Below the pieces are notes generated by a model. The model was not told the origin of the DNA. It searched no databases and saw nothing but the letters and a program-made list of their open reading frames with translations. Shown here piece after piece: positions 16,275-25,546 of a stretch of 42,174 nt of DNA. The position numbers and the translations under genes were made by a program. The stretch is taken from assembly GCA_022844105.1 (NCBI GenBank), contig JALHMJ010000017.1:1-42174 (forward strand). Reading direction: 5' to 3'. The stretch's first letter is position 1; each line of letters opens with the position of its first letter. The stretch comes from Hyphomicrobium sp. Lineage in GTDB: Bacteria > Pseudomonadota > Alphaproteobacteria > Rhizobiales > Hyphomicrobiaceae.

Positions 16275-16655
16275 ATGTCTATACCGCTGATGGCAGACGG
16301 CGATATGGAGGACCTGCCGCGCACGGTGAGGCGGGAGAAGGAAGCGCGGGCCCGGGAAGCCCGCGAGCGCGAGGCGTCGGGCCTTTCAGCGCCGCAACCG
16401 GAGCCCGTGAGCTATGCCGCCACTGGCGAGCGCTACGGCACCACTTACGCCACCGAAGACTCCTATCCTGCCTCGGTACGCTCGATTGACGTGCCGTTCT
16501 TCCAACTGATGCTGTTTTTCATCAAGGCCGTGTTTGCGGCGATCCCGGCCCTGGTGCTGCTGATCGCCCTGCTCTGGCTCGGCGGTCAGGCCCTGGAGGC
16601 GGCGTTTCCGGAACTCCTGAAGGCCAAAATCCTGATCACGTTCCCGAACAGCTGA
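16275..16655 (+). CDS. Hypothetical single-span membrane protein
   Basis: The 126-residue product has a charged, Arg/Glu-rich helix (residues ~16-36), a polar Tyr-rich middle, and one long hydrophobic segment (~76-103, FFIKAVFAAIPALVLLIALL). I recognise no family. The start at 16275 follows GAGGGAAACGAACG and makes better sense than the much longer upstream open frame (from 15549), which only mirrors apt. It is the sole plus-strand gene between mtnP and apt; its stop is seven bases from the stop end of mtnP. Confidence 0.65.
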   Translation: MSIPLMADGDMEDLPRTVRREKEARAREAREREASGLSAPQPEPVSYAATGERYGTTYATEDSYPASVRSIDVPFFQLMLFFIKAVFAAIPALVLLIALLWLGGQALEAAFPELLKAKILITFPNS

Positions 16656-16662
16656 TGCTGCG

Positions 16663-17538
16663 CTAGCCCTTCAGCACGCGACCGGCCACCGCGTCCAAGC
16701 GGGCCAGCAGCGCGGGGTCGCGCGCATCTGGCGCGGTGATCAGCGCCACGTCCAGCGCCCTATCCGAGCCGATGGGACAGGCAGGGTGCTGGCGCGGGAA
16801 ATTGCGGGCCAACCGCGTTACGAGGCGCTGCGCTTTTTCGGTGTTGGCGTGCATGACGGCGATGATGGAGGCAACATCGACGGCGGCATGCTCGTCATGC
16901 CAACAGTCGTAGTCGGTCACCATGGCGACGGTGGCGTAGCAAATTTCGGCTTCGCGGGCGAGCTTGGCTTCGGGCATGTTGGTCATGCCGATAACATCGC
17001 AGCCCCAGCTTCGGTAGAGGTTTGATTCCGCGCGCGTCGAGAATTGGGGGCCTTCCATCACGAGGTAGGTGCCGCCGCGTGTGTGCGCAATTGTTTCGGC
17101 GGTGGCGGCGGCTTCGAGAGCGTCAACGAGCAGCGGGCTGACCGGATCGGCCACCGAAACGTGGGCGACGAGGCCAGGGCCGAAGAAGGATTTTTCACGG
17201 GCAAACGTCCGGTCGATAAACTGGTCGACGAGGACGAAGTGGCCCGGCGCGAATTGTTCTTTCAAGGAGCCGCAGGCAGAGACGGAGACGAGGTCGGTGA
17301 CACCGGCACGTTTCAAGGCATCGATGTTGGCGCGATAATTGATGGCCGACGGCGGCACTTTGTGACCGCGGCCGTGGCGGGGAAGAAAACGCAACGGTAA
17401 GCCATCGATCTCGGCGAAGAGAATGTCGTCTGACGGTTTGCCGAAGGGGCTATCAACGTGCTTCCAATGCGCATCGGTCAGCGCCGGCAGATTGTAGAAG
17501 CCGCTGCCGCCGACGATCCCTAACACCGATGCGCTCAC
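16663..17538 (-). CDS. mtnP: S-methyl-5'-thioadenosine phosphorylase
   Basis: This 291-residue protein of the PNP/MTAP family begins LGIVGGSGFYNLPAL and shows the phosphate-binding RHGRGHKVPPSAINYRANI. Then come TYLVMEGPQFSTRAES and the MTAP-typical IGMTNMPEAKLAREAEICYA and VTDYDCW. It cleaves methylthioadenosine (and usually 5'-deoxyadenosine) with phosphate to adenine and the 5-substituted ribose-1-P. The GTG at 17538 follows AGGAGGA at ideal distance and is preferred over an upstream in-frame start at 17577. It lies just downstream of the petC terminator on the same strand. Confidence 0.93.
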   Translation of the reverse strand: MSASVLGIVGGSGFYNLPALTDAHWKHVDSPFGKPSDDILFAEIDGLPLRFLPRHGRGHKVPPSAINYRANIDALKRAGVTDLVSVSACGSLKEQFAPGHFVLVDQFIDRTFAREKSFFGPGLVAHVSVADPVSPLLVDALEAAATAETIAHTRGGTYLVMEGPQFSTRAESNLYRSWGCDVIGMTNMPEAKLAREAEICYATVAMVTDYDCWHDEHAAVDVASIIAVMHANTEKAQRLVTRLARNFPRQHPACPIGSDRALDVALITAPDARDPALLARLDAVAGRVLKG

Positions 17539-17585
17539 GGCATCCTCCTGATAACTTGCACATATGAAGGCCGCCATATGTGAAA

Positions 17586-17620
17586 GCGGGCGCGGGGAAA
17601 AGCCCTGCGCCCGCAGACTG
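17586..17620 (-). terminator. Probable terminator of the petABC operon
   Basis: GCGGGCGCGGGG (17586-17597) and CCCTGCGCCCGC (17603-17614) form a 12-bp GC stem with one G-T pair around a 5-base loop. Reading leftwards from petC it is followed by TTTCACATAT, a modest T-run. Confidence 0.5.
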
Positions 17621-17638
17621 TCGCGGTTTGCACGCGCA

Positions 17639-18646
17639 TCAGTGTTCGATGCGCGACCAGATCCGCTTCTTGCCCAGGAACAGGAGAACGGTGGTCACCA
17701 GCAGGAACAGCAACGCCTGCCAGCCGGTGGCTTTGCGCTGATTGAGGTGCGGGTCGGCTGCCCACTCGAGGAATGCGGTGACGTCGCGCGCGTGCTGGTC
17801 GAGCGTTTCGGGGACGACCGGGTTGCCATCCGCACCCTTGGCGTATGTCACCGCGCCGTCGCCCAGGATCGGCGGCATCGCAATCTGGTGACCGGGGAAA
17901 GCCGCGTTGTAGTTCAGACCATCAGCCAGTGGCGTACACACATCCGGCTGGCCGTCTTCGCCGTGCTGCACGGATACGCACTGTTCAACCTTCTTGCCGG
18001 CCGCACCTTCGGGTCCGACAGGTTTCAAGTGGCCGTTGGCTTCGCGCACGTAGGATGGCACGTCCTTATAGCCGGTAAGAAGACCGAAAATGTAGTCCGG
18101 ACCTCCGGCCTGATACGCCGTCAGGATGTCGCGCAGCATATGGGGAGCGTGGCCCAATGCGGAGCCGTGGTACTCGGGATTGCGAGCGCGAGCAATGAGC
18201 GACAGATCGAGCGGGTAGGCGCCATTCTGGGCTGCGCGAGCAGCGTTCTCGTTCTTGTAAGGGCCAAGAATTCGATCGGACAGCAGGGCGTCGCGTTCGA
18301 ACATCTCACCGGCATCATTGGGGCCGTCGGTGATCTTGTTCGGCCAGCTCTTGGCCAGCTCCTTGATGGCTTCCTCCGGAAACTCGGGTCCGCCGGGCTG
18401 GACCAGGTTGCGCCAGGACAGCCGCGACAGGCCGTGACAGGCCGAGCAGACGTTCTGGTACACCTGGAAGCCGCGCTGCAACTGGGCCCGATCGAGTTGG
18501 CCCATGGGGCCGTCGAACGTCCACTGCTGCCGCTCGATGTGCGGTGCGTCGGCGGCCGCGCCGGGAGTTGCGATGGCTGCCATGGCCACAGCGGCCAATG
18601 CCGCTGCGCTGATAAAGAGGCTCGAAGCCTTGGTGTTCAACGTCAT
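17639..18646 (-). CDS. petC: Cytochrome c1 of the bc1 complex
   Basis: This 335-residue protein has a signal peptide (residues 1-32, ending PGAAA). The heme-binding CSACH is at 67-71 and is followed by GLSRLSWRNL. The axial-ligand region is HQIAMPPIL, and a C-terminal anchor (GWQALLFLLVTTVLLFLG) ends in a basic tail. It carries electrons from the Rieske protein to soluble cytochrome c on the periplasmic side. The mature length is larger than the minimal type, with the insertion typical of alphaproteobacteria. It is separate from cytochrome b, unlike the fused gene of Bradyrhizobium. ATG 18646 follows AAGGA. It is last in petA-petB-petC. Confidence 0.95.
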   Translation of the reverse strand: MTLNTKASSLFISAAALAAVAMAAIATPGAAADAPHIERQQWTFDGPMGQLDRAQLQRGFQVYQNVCSACHGLSRLSWRNLVQPGGPEFPEEAIKELAKSWPNKITDGPNDAGEMFERDALLSDRILGPYKNENAARAAQNGAYPLDLSLIARARNPEYHGSALGHAPHMLRDILTAYQAGGPDYIFGLLTGYKDVPSYVREANGHLKPVGPEGAAGKKVEQCVSVQHGEDGQPDVCTPLADGLNYNAAFPGHQIAMPPILGDGAVTYAKGADGNPVVPETLDQHARDVTAFLEWAADPHLNQRKATGWQALLFLLVTTVLLFLGKKRIWSRIEH

Positions 18647-18659
18647 GGCTCGGTCCTTT

Positions 18660-19946
18660 TTAGCGTTTCTCTGGCGCGGCTGCAGCGCCTGCCGGAAGCT
18701 GAGCCCCGCCACCCCTGCCGAGCACGGATTCCGTGATCGATCGTGGCAGTGTCCGCGGCGTCTCAATCAGGCCGAGAACGGGAAGTGCCACGAGGAAGAA
18801 AGCGAAGTAGGCGAAGGTGAAAAACTGCGACCAGAAGACGTAGGGCTGCTCAGCGGGTTTGGAACCGAGCCATCCGAGCGCCACGCACGTGAAGACGAAG
18901 AACCAAAACGCGATCTTGTAATAGGGGCGGTACTTTGCCGAGCGGACGCGGCTGGTGTCGAGCCAGGGCACGAAGAGCAGGATCAGCACGGATGAGAACA
19001 TCGCGATCACGCCGCCAAGCTTGGACGGAATGGCGCGCAGAACCGCGTAGAAAGGCAAGAAGTACCATTCCGGCACGATATGCGGCGGCGTCACCAGTGG
19101 GTTAGCCGGTGTGAAGTTGTCCGCGTGACCGAGGTAGTCGGGCATGAACAGCACAAACCACGCAAAGACGATCAGGAAGGCGAACAGGCCGACGGCGTCC
19201 TTGGCAACGGCGTAGGGATACATCGGCACCGAGTCGGACTTTGACTTAATGTCGAGGCCGGTCGGGTTGTTCTGACCGGCGACATGCAAGGCCCAAATGT
19301 GCAGCATCACGAGGCCGAAAATGACGAACGGCAGTAGATAATGGAGTGAAAAGAAACGATTGAGCGTCACGCCCGAGACCGAGTAACCGCCCCACAGCCA
19401 TTCCGTGATGGTCGTTCCCAGTCCCGACCAGATGCTGTCGAGTGCCGAGAACAGGTTGGTGATCACCGTCACGCCCCAGAAGCTCATCTGGCCCCAGGGA
19501 AGCGCATAGCCCATGAAGGCGGTGGCCATCATGGCGAGGAGGATGAATACGCCGAGAATCCAGAGGACTTCACGAGGAGCCTTATAGGACCCGTAATAAA
19601 GGCCGCGGAAAATGTGGATATAGACGGCAACAAAGAACATGGATGCGCCGACAGCATGCATCGGCTGCAAGAGCCAGCCAAAGTTTACGTCCCGGCGAAT
19701 ATGGTCGACGGAACTGAAGGCCATTTCCGCGTTTGGCTGATAATGCATCGCCAGGACGATGCCGGTCATGATCTGTGCAACGAGGCAAAAGGTCAGGATG
19801 CCGCCAAAGGTCCAGGCATAGTTCAGGTTGCGCGGGGTGGGAAAATCGATGAACTGCCCATGCATCAGACGTGCGACGGGAAGGCGTTCATCGAACCACT
19901 TACCGAGGTTCGTCGTTGGGGTGTAATTCGACTCGTGAGCCGACAT
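18660..19946 (-). CDS. petB: Cytochrome b of the bc1 complex
   Basis: This 428-residue membrane protein has about eight spans. The heme-ligand His pairs lie in [20 protein letters not shown] and in [20 protein letters not shown]. The Qo-site PEWYF motif occurs in [15 protein letters not shown]. It oxidises quinol and moves protons with the Rieske protein and cytochrome c1. The start is ATG 19946, 11 bases after the petA stop; petC begins 13 bases downstream of its own stop. Length is normal for full-length proteobacterial cytochrome b. Confidence 0.97.
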   Translation of the reverse strand: MSAHESNYTPTTNLGKWFDERLPVARLMHGQFIDFPTPRNLNYAWTFGGILTFCLVAQIMTGIVLAMHYQPNAEMAFSSVDHIRRDVNFGWLLQPMHAVGASMFFVAVYIHIFRGLYYGSYKAPREVLWILGVFILLAMMATAFMGYALPWGQMSFWGVTVITNLFSALDSIWSGLGTTITEWLWGGYSVSGVTLNRFFSLHYLLPFVIFGLVMLHIWALHVAGQNNPTGLDIKSKSDSVPMYPYAVAKDAVGLFAFLIVFAWFVLFMPDYLGHADNFTPANPLVTPPHIVPEWYFLPFYAVLRAIPSKLGGVIAMFSSVLILLFVPWLDTSRVRSAKYRPYYKIAFWFFVFTCVALGWLGSKPAEQPYVFWSQFFTFAYFAFFLVALPVLGLIETPRTLPRSITESVLGRGGGAQLPAGAAAAPEKR

Positions 19947-19957
19947 GCTTTGCTCCC

Positions 19958-20530
19958 TTAGCCGATCTTGATTTTTGTATCGCCGGCGAAAACGTATGGC
20001 GGAACTTCCAGATTACGCGGCGCGGGCCCCTTCCGGATGCGTCCGGCCGTGTCATAATGCGAACCGTGGCATGGGCAGAACCAGCCACCGAAGTCTCCGC
20101 GGCTATCACCGATCGCCTGGCCTTTGGGAATGCAACCCAAGTGGGTGCAGATGCCGATCAGGATGATGAAGTTTTCATGGCCAGGCTTGGTTCGGTTGGC
20201 GTCCGTTGCCGGATCACTCTCCGGCAGCGCCATGTTGCGTGCGGAGTTGTCGACCAGCGCCGAAAGATTGACGGCGTTTGCCTTTTCGATCTCTTCCTTG
20301 GTGCGGTTGCGAATGAAAATCGGCTTGCCGCGCCACATGCCGGTGATCGCCTGACCTTCCTTGACCGGTGCCAGATCGATTTCCACCGACGCGAGAGCCT
20401 GAGCGCTCGAGTCGGGGTTCATTTGTGCAATGAACGGCCACAGAGTGATGGCGCCGCCGACGGCTGCAAACACACTGCCGGCAATAACCAGAAAGTCTCT
20501 GCGGTTGGGCTCTTCTGCTGTCGAAGCCAC
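19958..20530 (-). CDS. petA: Rieske iron-sulfur protein of the bc1 complex
   Basis: This 190-residue protein has a twin-arginine-type N-terminus (NRRDFLV, residues 9-15) and one membrane span ([15 protein letters not shown]). The 2Fe-2S ligand boxes are CTHLGC (128-133) and CPCHGSHYD (152-160). It moves electrons from quinol to cytochrome c1 at the periplasmic face. The GTG at 20530 follows GGGAGG at six bases and gives the family's usual length; the upstream open frame to 20596 lacks a site. It is the first gene of petABC, divergent from trmL with 223 bases between. Confidence 0.95.
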   Translation of the reverse strand: MASTAEEPNRRDFLVIAGSVFAAVGGAITLWPFIAQMNPDSSAQALASVEIDLAPVKEGQAITGMWRGKPIFIRNRTKEEIEKANAVNLSALVDNSARNMALPESDPATDANRTKPGHENFIILIGICTHLGCIPKGQAIGDSRGDFGGWFCPCHGSHYDTAGRIRKGPAPRNLEVPPYVFAGDTKIKIG

Positions 20531-20753
20531 TCGTTCCTCCCAGGTAATCAGAAAGCGCCGCGTCGGCATTGCCGCGGGTTGGCGCGTCGCGTCCATTCGG
20601 CGGTGCCGGCGAATCGGCGCTGGAAACTTGTTAAACCGGCGCTTCTTATACTGCTATGTCGTGCCGTACGGTTCGCGGTTAGAAGTCTTGCATCGTTTGG
20701 CCGCACCCGTTTGACGACCCGTCGCGACGTTGCGGCAATGAGACAGCATATCC

Positions 20754-21218
20754 ATGCGTCTGGCGCTTTACCAACCCGACATCCCGCAGAATACCGGCAC
20801 AATCCTTCGGCTGGCGGCGTGCCTTTCAACGCCCGTCGATATCATTGGTCCGGCGGGTTTTGACATGTCCGACCGCAATCTACGCCGCGCCGGGCTCGAT
20901 TATCTCGATCATGTCGATCTCACGCGTCATCTATCCTGGGAGCGATTCCATGAAGCGCATATCCGAGCGGGCTTGCGTCGTCTCGTTCTGCTGTCGTCCA
21001 AGGCTGCGGTGCGGCTGCCAGACTTTACATTTTCCGAGTGTGACACTCTGATTTTAGGCCGCGAAAGCGCCGGCGTACCGGAGGATGTCCGAGCGGCGTG
21101 TGATGCTGCGGTCGTCATTCCCATGCGGCCGCCGCTGCGCTCGCTCAACGTTGCCGTCGCCGCTGCCCTGGTGCTGGGCGAGGCCCTGCGCCAAACCAGC
21201 GGGTTTCCGCCGGCCTAA
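20754..21218 (+). CDS. trmL: tRNA (cytidine/uridine-34 2'-O)-methyltransferase
   Basis: This 154-residue SPOUT protein has the family's N-terminal YQPDIPQNTGTILRLAAC, the SAM-knot strand LILGRESAGVPEDV and the C-terminal IPMRPPLRSLNVAVAAALV. TrmL methylates the wobble ribose of certain leucine tRNAs. Length is typical. Its TAA overlaps the TAG of the convergent small membrane protein gene. Confidence 0.93.
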   Translation: MRLALYQPDIPQNTGTILRLAACLSTPVDIIGPAGFDMSDRNLRRAGLDYLDHVDLTRHLSWERFHEAHIRAGLRRLVLLSSKAAVRLPDFTFSECDTLILGRESAGVPEDVRAACDAAVVIPMRPPLRSLNVAVAAALVLGEALRQTSGFPPA

Positions 21219-21418
21219 CGGCCTGCCGTTTCGGCCAGGATCCGGCGGGCGACCAGAATCGACGCCGGAATGGCACACACGAACCCTGCCAGAGCGGCCA
21301 ATGGCAACAGTTGGGCCGCGTTGGCAGACAGCGATGGAATGGACAGAACCACGACACCCAATGCGCCGGCAATCGTGATCCCCAGAACAATCCAGATAAT
21401 GCTTGCGAGCTTGGCCAT
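21215..21418 (-). CDS. Small two-span membrane protein, unknown function
   Basis: The 67-residue product has two hydrophobic helices (IIWIVLGITIAGALGVVVL and LLPLAALAGFVCAIPASILV) and almost no loops. No family is recognised; small proteins of this kind are common in Hyphomicrobiales. The start at 21418 follows GGAGAAGG. Its stop overlaps that of trmL, so the two genes share their 3' ends. Confidence 0.6.
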   Translation of the reverse strand: MAKLASIIWIVLGITIAGALGVVVLSIPSLSANAAQLLPLAALAGFVCAIPASILVARRILAETAGR

Positions 21419-21536
21419 AGCCTTCTCCAACGAAATGGACCGATGGCCGATGGCCATCGATTGCGCTGTCATCAACATGAGTGATGGATCGCCTCCGCGT
21501 CGTTGATCCGCGACAAAGCTCATCACTTAACGGCGC

Positions 21537-23375
21537 CTATTGCGCGACTTCCTCGGCCAGGAAGCCGCCCGACTGGCGCTTCCACAGACTTGCGTAGAGC
21601 CCGCCCTTGCGGATGAGGTCGGCGTGGCTCCCCTCCTCGACTATTCGGCCCCGGTCCATAATGACAAGACGGTCCATGGCGGCAATCGTCGACAGGCGAT
21701 GGGCAATGGCAATGACGGTTTTGCCTGCCATCAGGTCATTGAGGCTTTCCTGGATTGCGGCTTCCACTTCGCTGTCGAGCGCGCTCGTTGCCTCGTCAAG
21801 AACAAGGATCGGTGCATTCTTCAACAGGACACGCGCAATGGCGATCCGCTGGCGCTGGCCGCCGGACAGTTTGACACCGCGCTCGCCGACCATCGCATTG
21901 AGGGCCACCCGACCGCGCCCGTCGTCGAGGTTGTCGATGAAGGCATCGGCGGAAGCCGATCGCATGGCGCGGGATATTTCGTCGTGCGAGGCGTTGGGGC
22001 GGCCATAGCGCAGATTGTCGCCCACGGATCGGTGCAAGAGCGCCGTATCCTGCGTTACGACGCCGATCGCTTGCCTCAGGCTCTCCTGCGTCACGTCGCG
22101 AATGTCCTGCCCGTCGATCAGCACGCGACCCGACTCCGGCTCGAAAAACCGTAACAGCAGATTGACCAGCGTCGACTTGCCCGCCCCCGAACGCCCGACA
22201 ATCCCGACCTTCTCGCCGGGTTCAATTCTAAGGTTGAGGTCGTCGATGACGCCGCGGCCTTTGCCATAATGAAACGTGACGCGCTCGAATGCGATCGCCC
22301 CGTTGCTGACAGTCAGTGCCGGTGCGTTTGGATGATCGACGATGCCCAATGGCTTCGACAGAGTACCGGCGCCGTCACGCACGACACCGATGCTCTCGAA
22401 CAATCCCGCGACCTGCCACAGCACCCAGTCGGACAGTGCGTCGAGACGCATGGCAAGGCTGGTCGCGACGGCGATGGCGCCGACCGTGACGAGGTTATCG
22501 CGCCACAGCATGATCGACACGAGCAAGGTCACGGCCATCAGCCCGTAATTGAGCAACCGAAGGCTGATGTTCATCTGCGTGACGAGCCGCATTTGAGCGT
22601 GAACCGTTTCCAGAAAAGCCGCCATGCTTTCCTTGGCGTAGTCGTCTTCCGCAGCCGTGTGGGCAAACAGTTTGACCGACGTGATGTTGGTATAGCTGTC
22701 GATGACGCGCCCTGTCATGACGGAGCGTGCTTCGGCCTGGGCTTCCGACAGGCGGGCAAGGCGCGGCATGAAATACGTGCCGGCGGCGACATACGACACG
22801 ATCCACACCATCAGCGGGACAGCAAGACGCCAGTCGGCTGCGGTCAGCAGGACCAGCGCGCTCATGACATAAACAACAGCGTAGACGATCGTGTTGATGA
22901 TGCGTTCGACGCTGTCGCGCACGGCGAGTGCCGTCTGCATGAGCGTATTGGCGATGCGTCCGGCGAAATCGTCCTGAAAGAAAGAAAGGGATTGGCGCAA
23001 GACATAGCGATGACCCTGCCAACGGATCATCATCGGGAAGTTGCCGGCGAACGACTGGTGGAAGATATACTCCCACGTCACGGCAAGAAGCGGCAGAACG
23101 ATTAGTGCCAGCAACGCCATGTGCCAGACCTCGTCGCCGTGGACGGCGAAAAAGGTCGCGCGGTCGGCGGTCGACATGAGATCGACGAAGCGACCCACAT
23201 AATCGAGCATGACAATCTCGAGTGCGGCAATGGACGCCGTCAACAGCGCTATCGTCAGGACGACCGGCCAGATCGGCTTCACGTAGTGCCAAAAGAATTC
23301 GAGAAGGCCGGCCGGCGGGGGAGCCAGCGGAACGACACGGTAGGGATCGATCAATCTTTCGAAGACAGCAAACAT
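21537..23375 (-). CDS. ABC exporter, fused permease and ATPase (MsbA-like), copy 2
   Basis: This 612-residue half-transporter has an ABC type-1 membrane domain (~25-310, with the coupling segment GRIANTLMQTALAVRDSVE) and an ATPase domain with Walker A GIVGRSGAGKSTLVNLLLR. The Q-loop, the signature LSGGQRQRIAIARVLL, Walker B PILVLDEATSALD and an H-loop IAHRLSTI follow. It probably flips a lipid or drug-like substrate outward as a dimer. It lies 80 bases after a close paralog (23456-25333) that shares the start FERxIDPY/F and the end WKRQSGGFL. The two may form a heterodimer. The start ATG 23375 has a poor ribosome site. Confidence 0.92.
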   Translation of the reverse strand: MFAVFERLIDPYRVVPLAPPPAGLLEFFWHYVKPIWPVVLTIALLTASIAALEIVMLDYVGRFVDLMSTADRATFFAVHGDEVWHMALLALIVLPLLAVTWEYIFHQSFAGNFPMMIRWQGHRYVLRQSLSFFQDDFAGRIANTLMQTALAVRDSVERIINTIVYAVVYVMSALVLLTAADWRLAVPLMVWIVSYVAAGTYFMPRLARLSEAQAEARSVMTGRVIDSYTNITSVKLFAHTAAEDDYAKESMAAFLETVHAQMRLVTQMNISLRLLNYGLMAVTLLVSIMLWRDNLVTVGAIAVATSLAMRLDALSDWVLWQVAGLFESIGVVRDGAGTLSKPLGIVDHPNAPALTVSNGAIAFERVTFHYGKGRGVIDDLNLRIEPGEKVGIVGRSGAGKSTLVNLLLRFFEPESGRVLIDGQDIRDVTQESLRQAIGVVTQDTALLHRSVGDNLRYGRPNASHDEISRAMRSASADAFIDNLDDGRGRVALNAMVGERGVKLSGGQRQRIAIARVLLKNAPILVLDEATSALDSEVEAAIQESLNDLMAGKTVIAIAHRLSTIAAMDRLVIMDRGRIVEEGSHADLIRKGGLYASLWKRQSGGFLAEEVAQ

Positions 23376-23455
23376 CGCGCAGACCCCGGGGCAATTTTGT
23401 TCAGCCGTATCGCACGGCTAGCCGAGAGGGACAAACTTAGCTCGACGCGCTTTTC

Positions 23456-25333
23456 TTATTCGGCCGCTTCCTGGCCGAGAAAGCCGCCCGATTGACGCTT
23501 CCATAGGGCGGAGTAAAGGCCGCCGCGACGCAGCAGTTCGCCATGGTTGCCCTCCTCCACGATGCGGCCCTGATCCATAATGACGAGACGATCCATGGCG
23601 GCGATGGTGGACAGGCGATGCGCGATAGCGATGACCGTTTTGCCGGCCATCAGATCACGCAGGCTATCCTGGATCGCGGCTTCGACTTCGCTGTCGAGAG
23701 CGCTTGTCGCCTCGTCGAGAACGAGGATCGGCGCGTTTTTGAGCAGCACCCGTGCGATGGCGATCCGTTGACGTTGGCCGCCTGAGAGCTTGACGCCTCG
23801 TTCTCCAACGTGAGCCGACAATCCGCGGCGGCCAGCAAGGTCCTCCAGATCGGGGATGAAGTGATTTGCGTGGGCGCGCTTGGCGGCCAGCTGGGCGGCC
23901 TCAAGGCCCGCGTCCGGACGGCCGTACAGAATGTTTTCCAGAACGGAGCGGTGCAAAAGCGAGGTGTCTTGCGTCACGAGACCGATTGCGGAGCGCAGGC
24001 TTTCCTGCGTCACCTCCGCGATATCCTGGCCATCAATCAGAACACGGCCGCTTTCGAGGTCGTAAAAGCGCATCAATAGGCTGACAAGTGTCGATTTTCC
24101 GGCTCCCGACCGGCCGACAAGACCGACCTTCTCGCCCGGTTCAATGTTCAGCGACAACCCTTCGATGACGCCGCCACGGCGGTCGTCGCCGAAGGTTCTA
24201 GCGCGGCCATAGCGGAAAGTTACGGCCTCAAACGTGATCGCGCCCTTCGGTACAGTGAGCACTTTTGCGTCCGGCTGGTCGAGCACGGTCCACGGTCGCG
24301 AGATCGTTTCCATACTCTCATATGCGATGCCGAGATTTTCAAAAATGCCGGCCACGGTCCACATGACCCAACCCGACATGTTCACGATGCGGATCGTAAG
24401 CCCCATCACAAGTGCAATCGCGCCAATCGTCACCGCTTGCTCACTCCAAAGAGTGATAACCAGCGCCGACATGCCGACGAGGAGCAGGCCATTCAAGAGG
24501 AACAGCGATGTCTCCATCAGGGTCGTCAGGCGTAGCTGAACTTGCAGCTTGTCGAGCTGTTCGCGCATGGCGGATTTGGCGTATGTGTCCTCGCGCTCGG
24601 TGTGGGCAAAGAGCTTGACGGTGAGAATGTTGGTGTAGCTGTCGACGATGCGGCCGGTCAGCATGGAGCGGGCTTCACTCGTCTCGATGGCGCGTGCCTT
24701 CAAGCGAGGGATGAAATATTTCAGCACGATGACATAGGCGAGAAACCATAGCGCCAGTGGCGTTACGAGCCAAAGATCGGCCTGGGCGAAAAGCACGACG
24801 GCCGTCAGCCAGTAAACCGCCACGAACCAGATCGCATCGATCGCCTGCACAACGCTTTCACGCACCGCGGGGCCCGACTGCATGACCTTGTTGGCGACCC
24901 GGCCGGCAAAATCGTTCTGGAAGAAGCTGAGGCTTTGGCGAAGAACATAAGCGTGCGACTGCCAGCGGACGAGTGTCGTAAAGGAACCGCCAATCATCTG
25001 ATGCTTGACCAGATCGTGCACGAACGACACGGCAGGTCGCAGGACCGCAGCCACGAAGGCCATGAACAGGAGAAGATTGCCATTGTCGGCGATGAAAGTC
25101 TCGGGGGTGGTCGCTGTTCGCATGCGGTCGACGAGCGAGCCGACGAAGGCAAAAAGTGAGGCTTCCAGAACGCCGGCGCAGAAACCCATGAACAACAGCA
25201 GGGCGAAGACCGGCCAGCTCTGGCCGACGAAATGCCAGTAGAACGCAATCAGCGTATCGGGCGGGCGCACCGTACCGTCCCCGGCGAAGGGGTCGATGTG
25301 TTTTTCGAAACGTTCAAACAGCCGGGACAACAC
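23456..25333 (-). CDS. ABC exporter, fused permease and ATPase (MsbA-like), copy 1
   Basis: This 625-residue paralog of the downstream exporter has the same architecture: a membrane domain with GRVANKVMQSGPAVRESV, Walker A GLVGRSGAGKSTLVSLLMR, signature LSGGQRQRIAIARVLLKN and Walker B LVLDEATSALDSE. The last ~140 residues are nearly identical in the two proteins, while the membrane domains differ more. That points to tandem duplication with later divergence or conversion of the ATPase part. The GTG at 25333 is preferred over the upstream open frame to 25396 because AGAAGG precedes it and its paralog starts at the same place. The substrate is unknown. Confidence 0.91.
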   Translation of the reverse strand: MLSRLFERFEKHIDPFAGDGTVRPPDTLIAFYWHFVGQSWPVFALLLFMGFCAGVLEASLFAFVGSLVDRMRTATTPETFIADNGNLLLFMAFVAAVLRPAVSFVHDLVKHQMIGGSFTTLVRWQSHAYVLRQSLSFFQNDFAGRVANKVMQSGPAVRESVVQAIDAIWFVAVYWLTAVVLFAQADLWLVTPLALWFLAYVIVLKYFIPRLKARAIETSEARSMLTGRIVDSYTNILTVKLFAHTEREDTYAKSAMREQLDKLQVQLRLTTLMETSLFLLNGLLLVGMSALVITLWSEQAVTIGAIALVMGLTIRIVNMSGWVMWTVAGIFENLGIAYESMETISRPWTVLDQPDAKVLTVPKGAITFEAVTFRYGRARTFGDDRRGGVIEGLSLNIEPGEKVGLVGRSGAGKSTLVSLLMRFYDLESGRVLIDGQDIAEVTQESLRSAIGLVTQDTSLLHRSVLENILYGRPDAGLEAAQLAAKRAHANHFIPDLEDLAGRRGLSAHVGERGVKLSGGQRQRIAIARVLLKNAPILVLDEATSALDSEVEAAIQDSLRDLMAGKTVIAIAHRLSTIAAMDRLVIMDQGRIVEEGNHGELLRRGGLYSALWKRQSGGFLGQEAAE

Positions 25334-25546
25334 GTTATCGCCTTCTAGAGGGGGGTGGTAACCTAGCCTGCTCAAAGAAATCGACGCGGCGGCCACAGCA
25401 GCTCAAGTGGCGGTAGACGTGCGGGTCAATGTTAAGGTTCCAGCCCTTCCCGAAGGGCGTGGAATACACTATCGGCTATGTCGGCGTCGTGCCAGAAACG
25501 TGGCGCGAAGAAGCCTTATCGTCTCACCTACGAAAGACTTGCTACT

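Noticed and set aside
17564-18736. A 390-codon plus-strand open frame
   Set aside because: It lies wholly antisense to petC, has no ribosome site and no recognisable domain.
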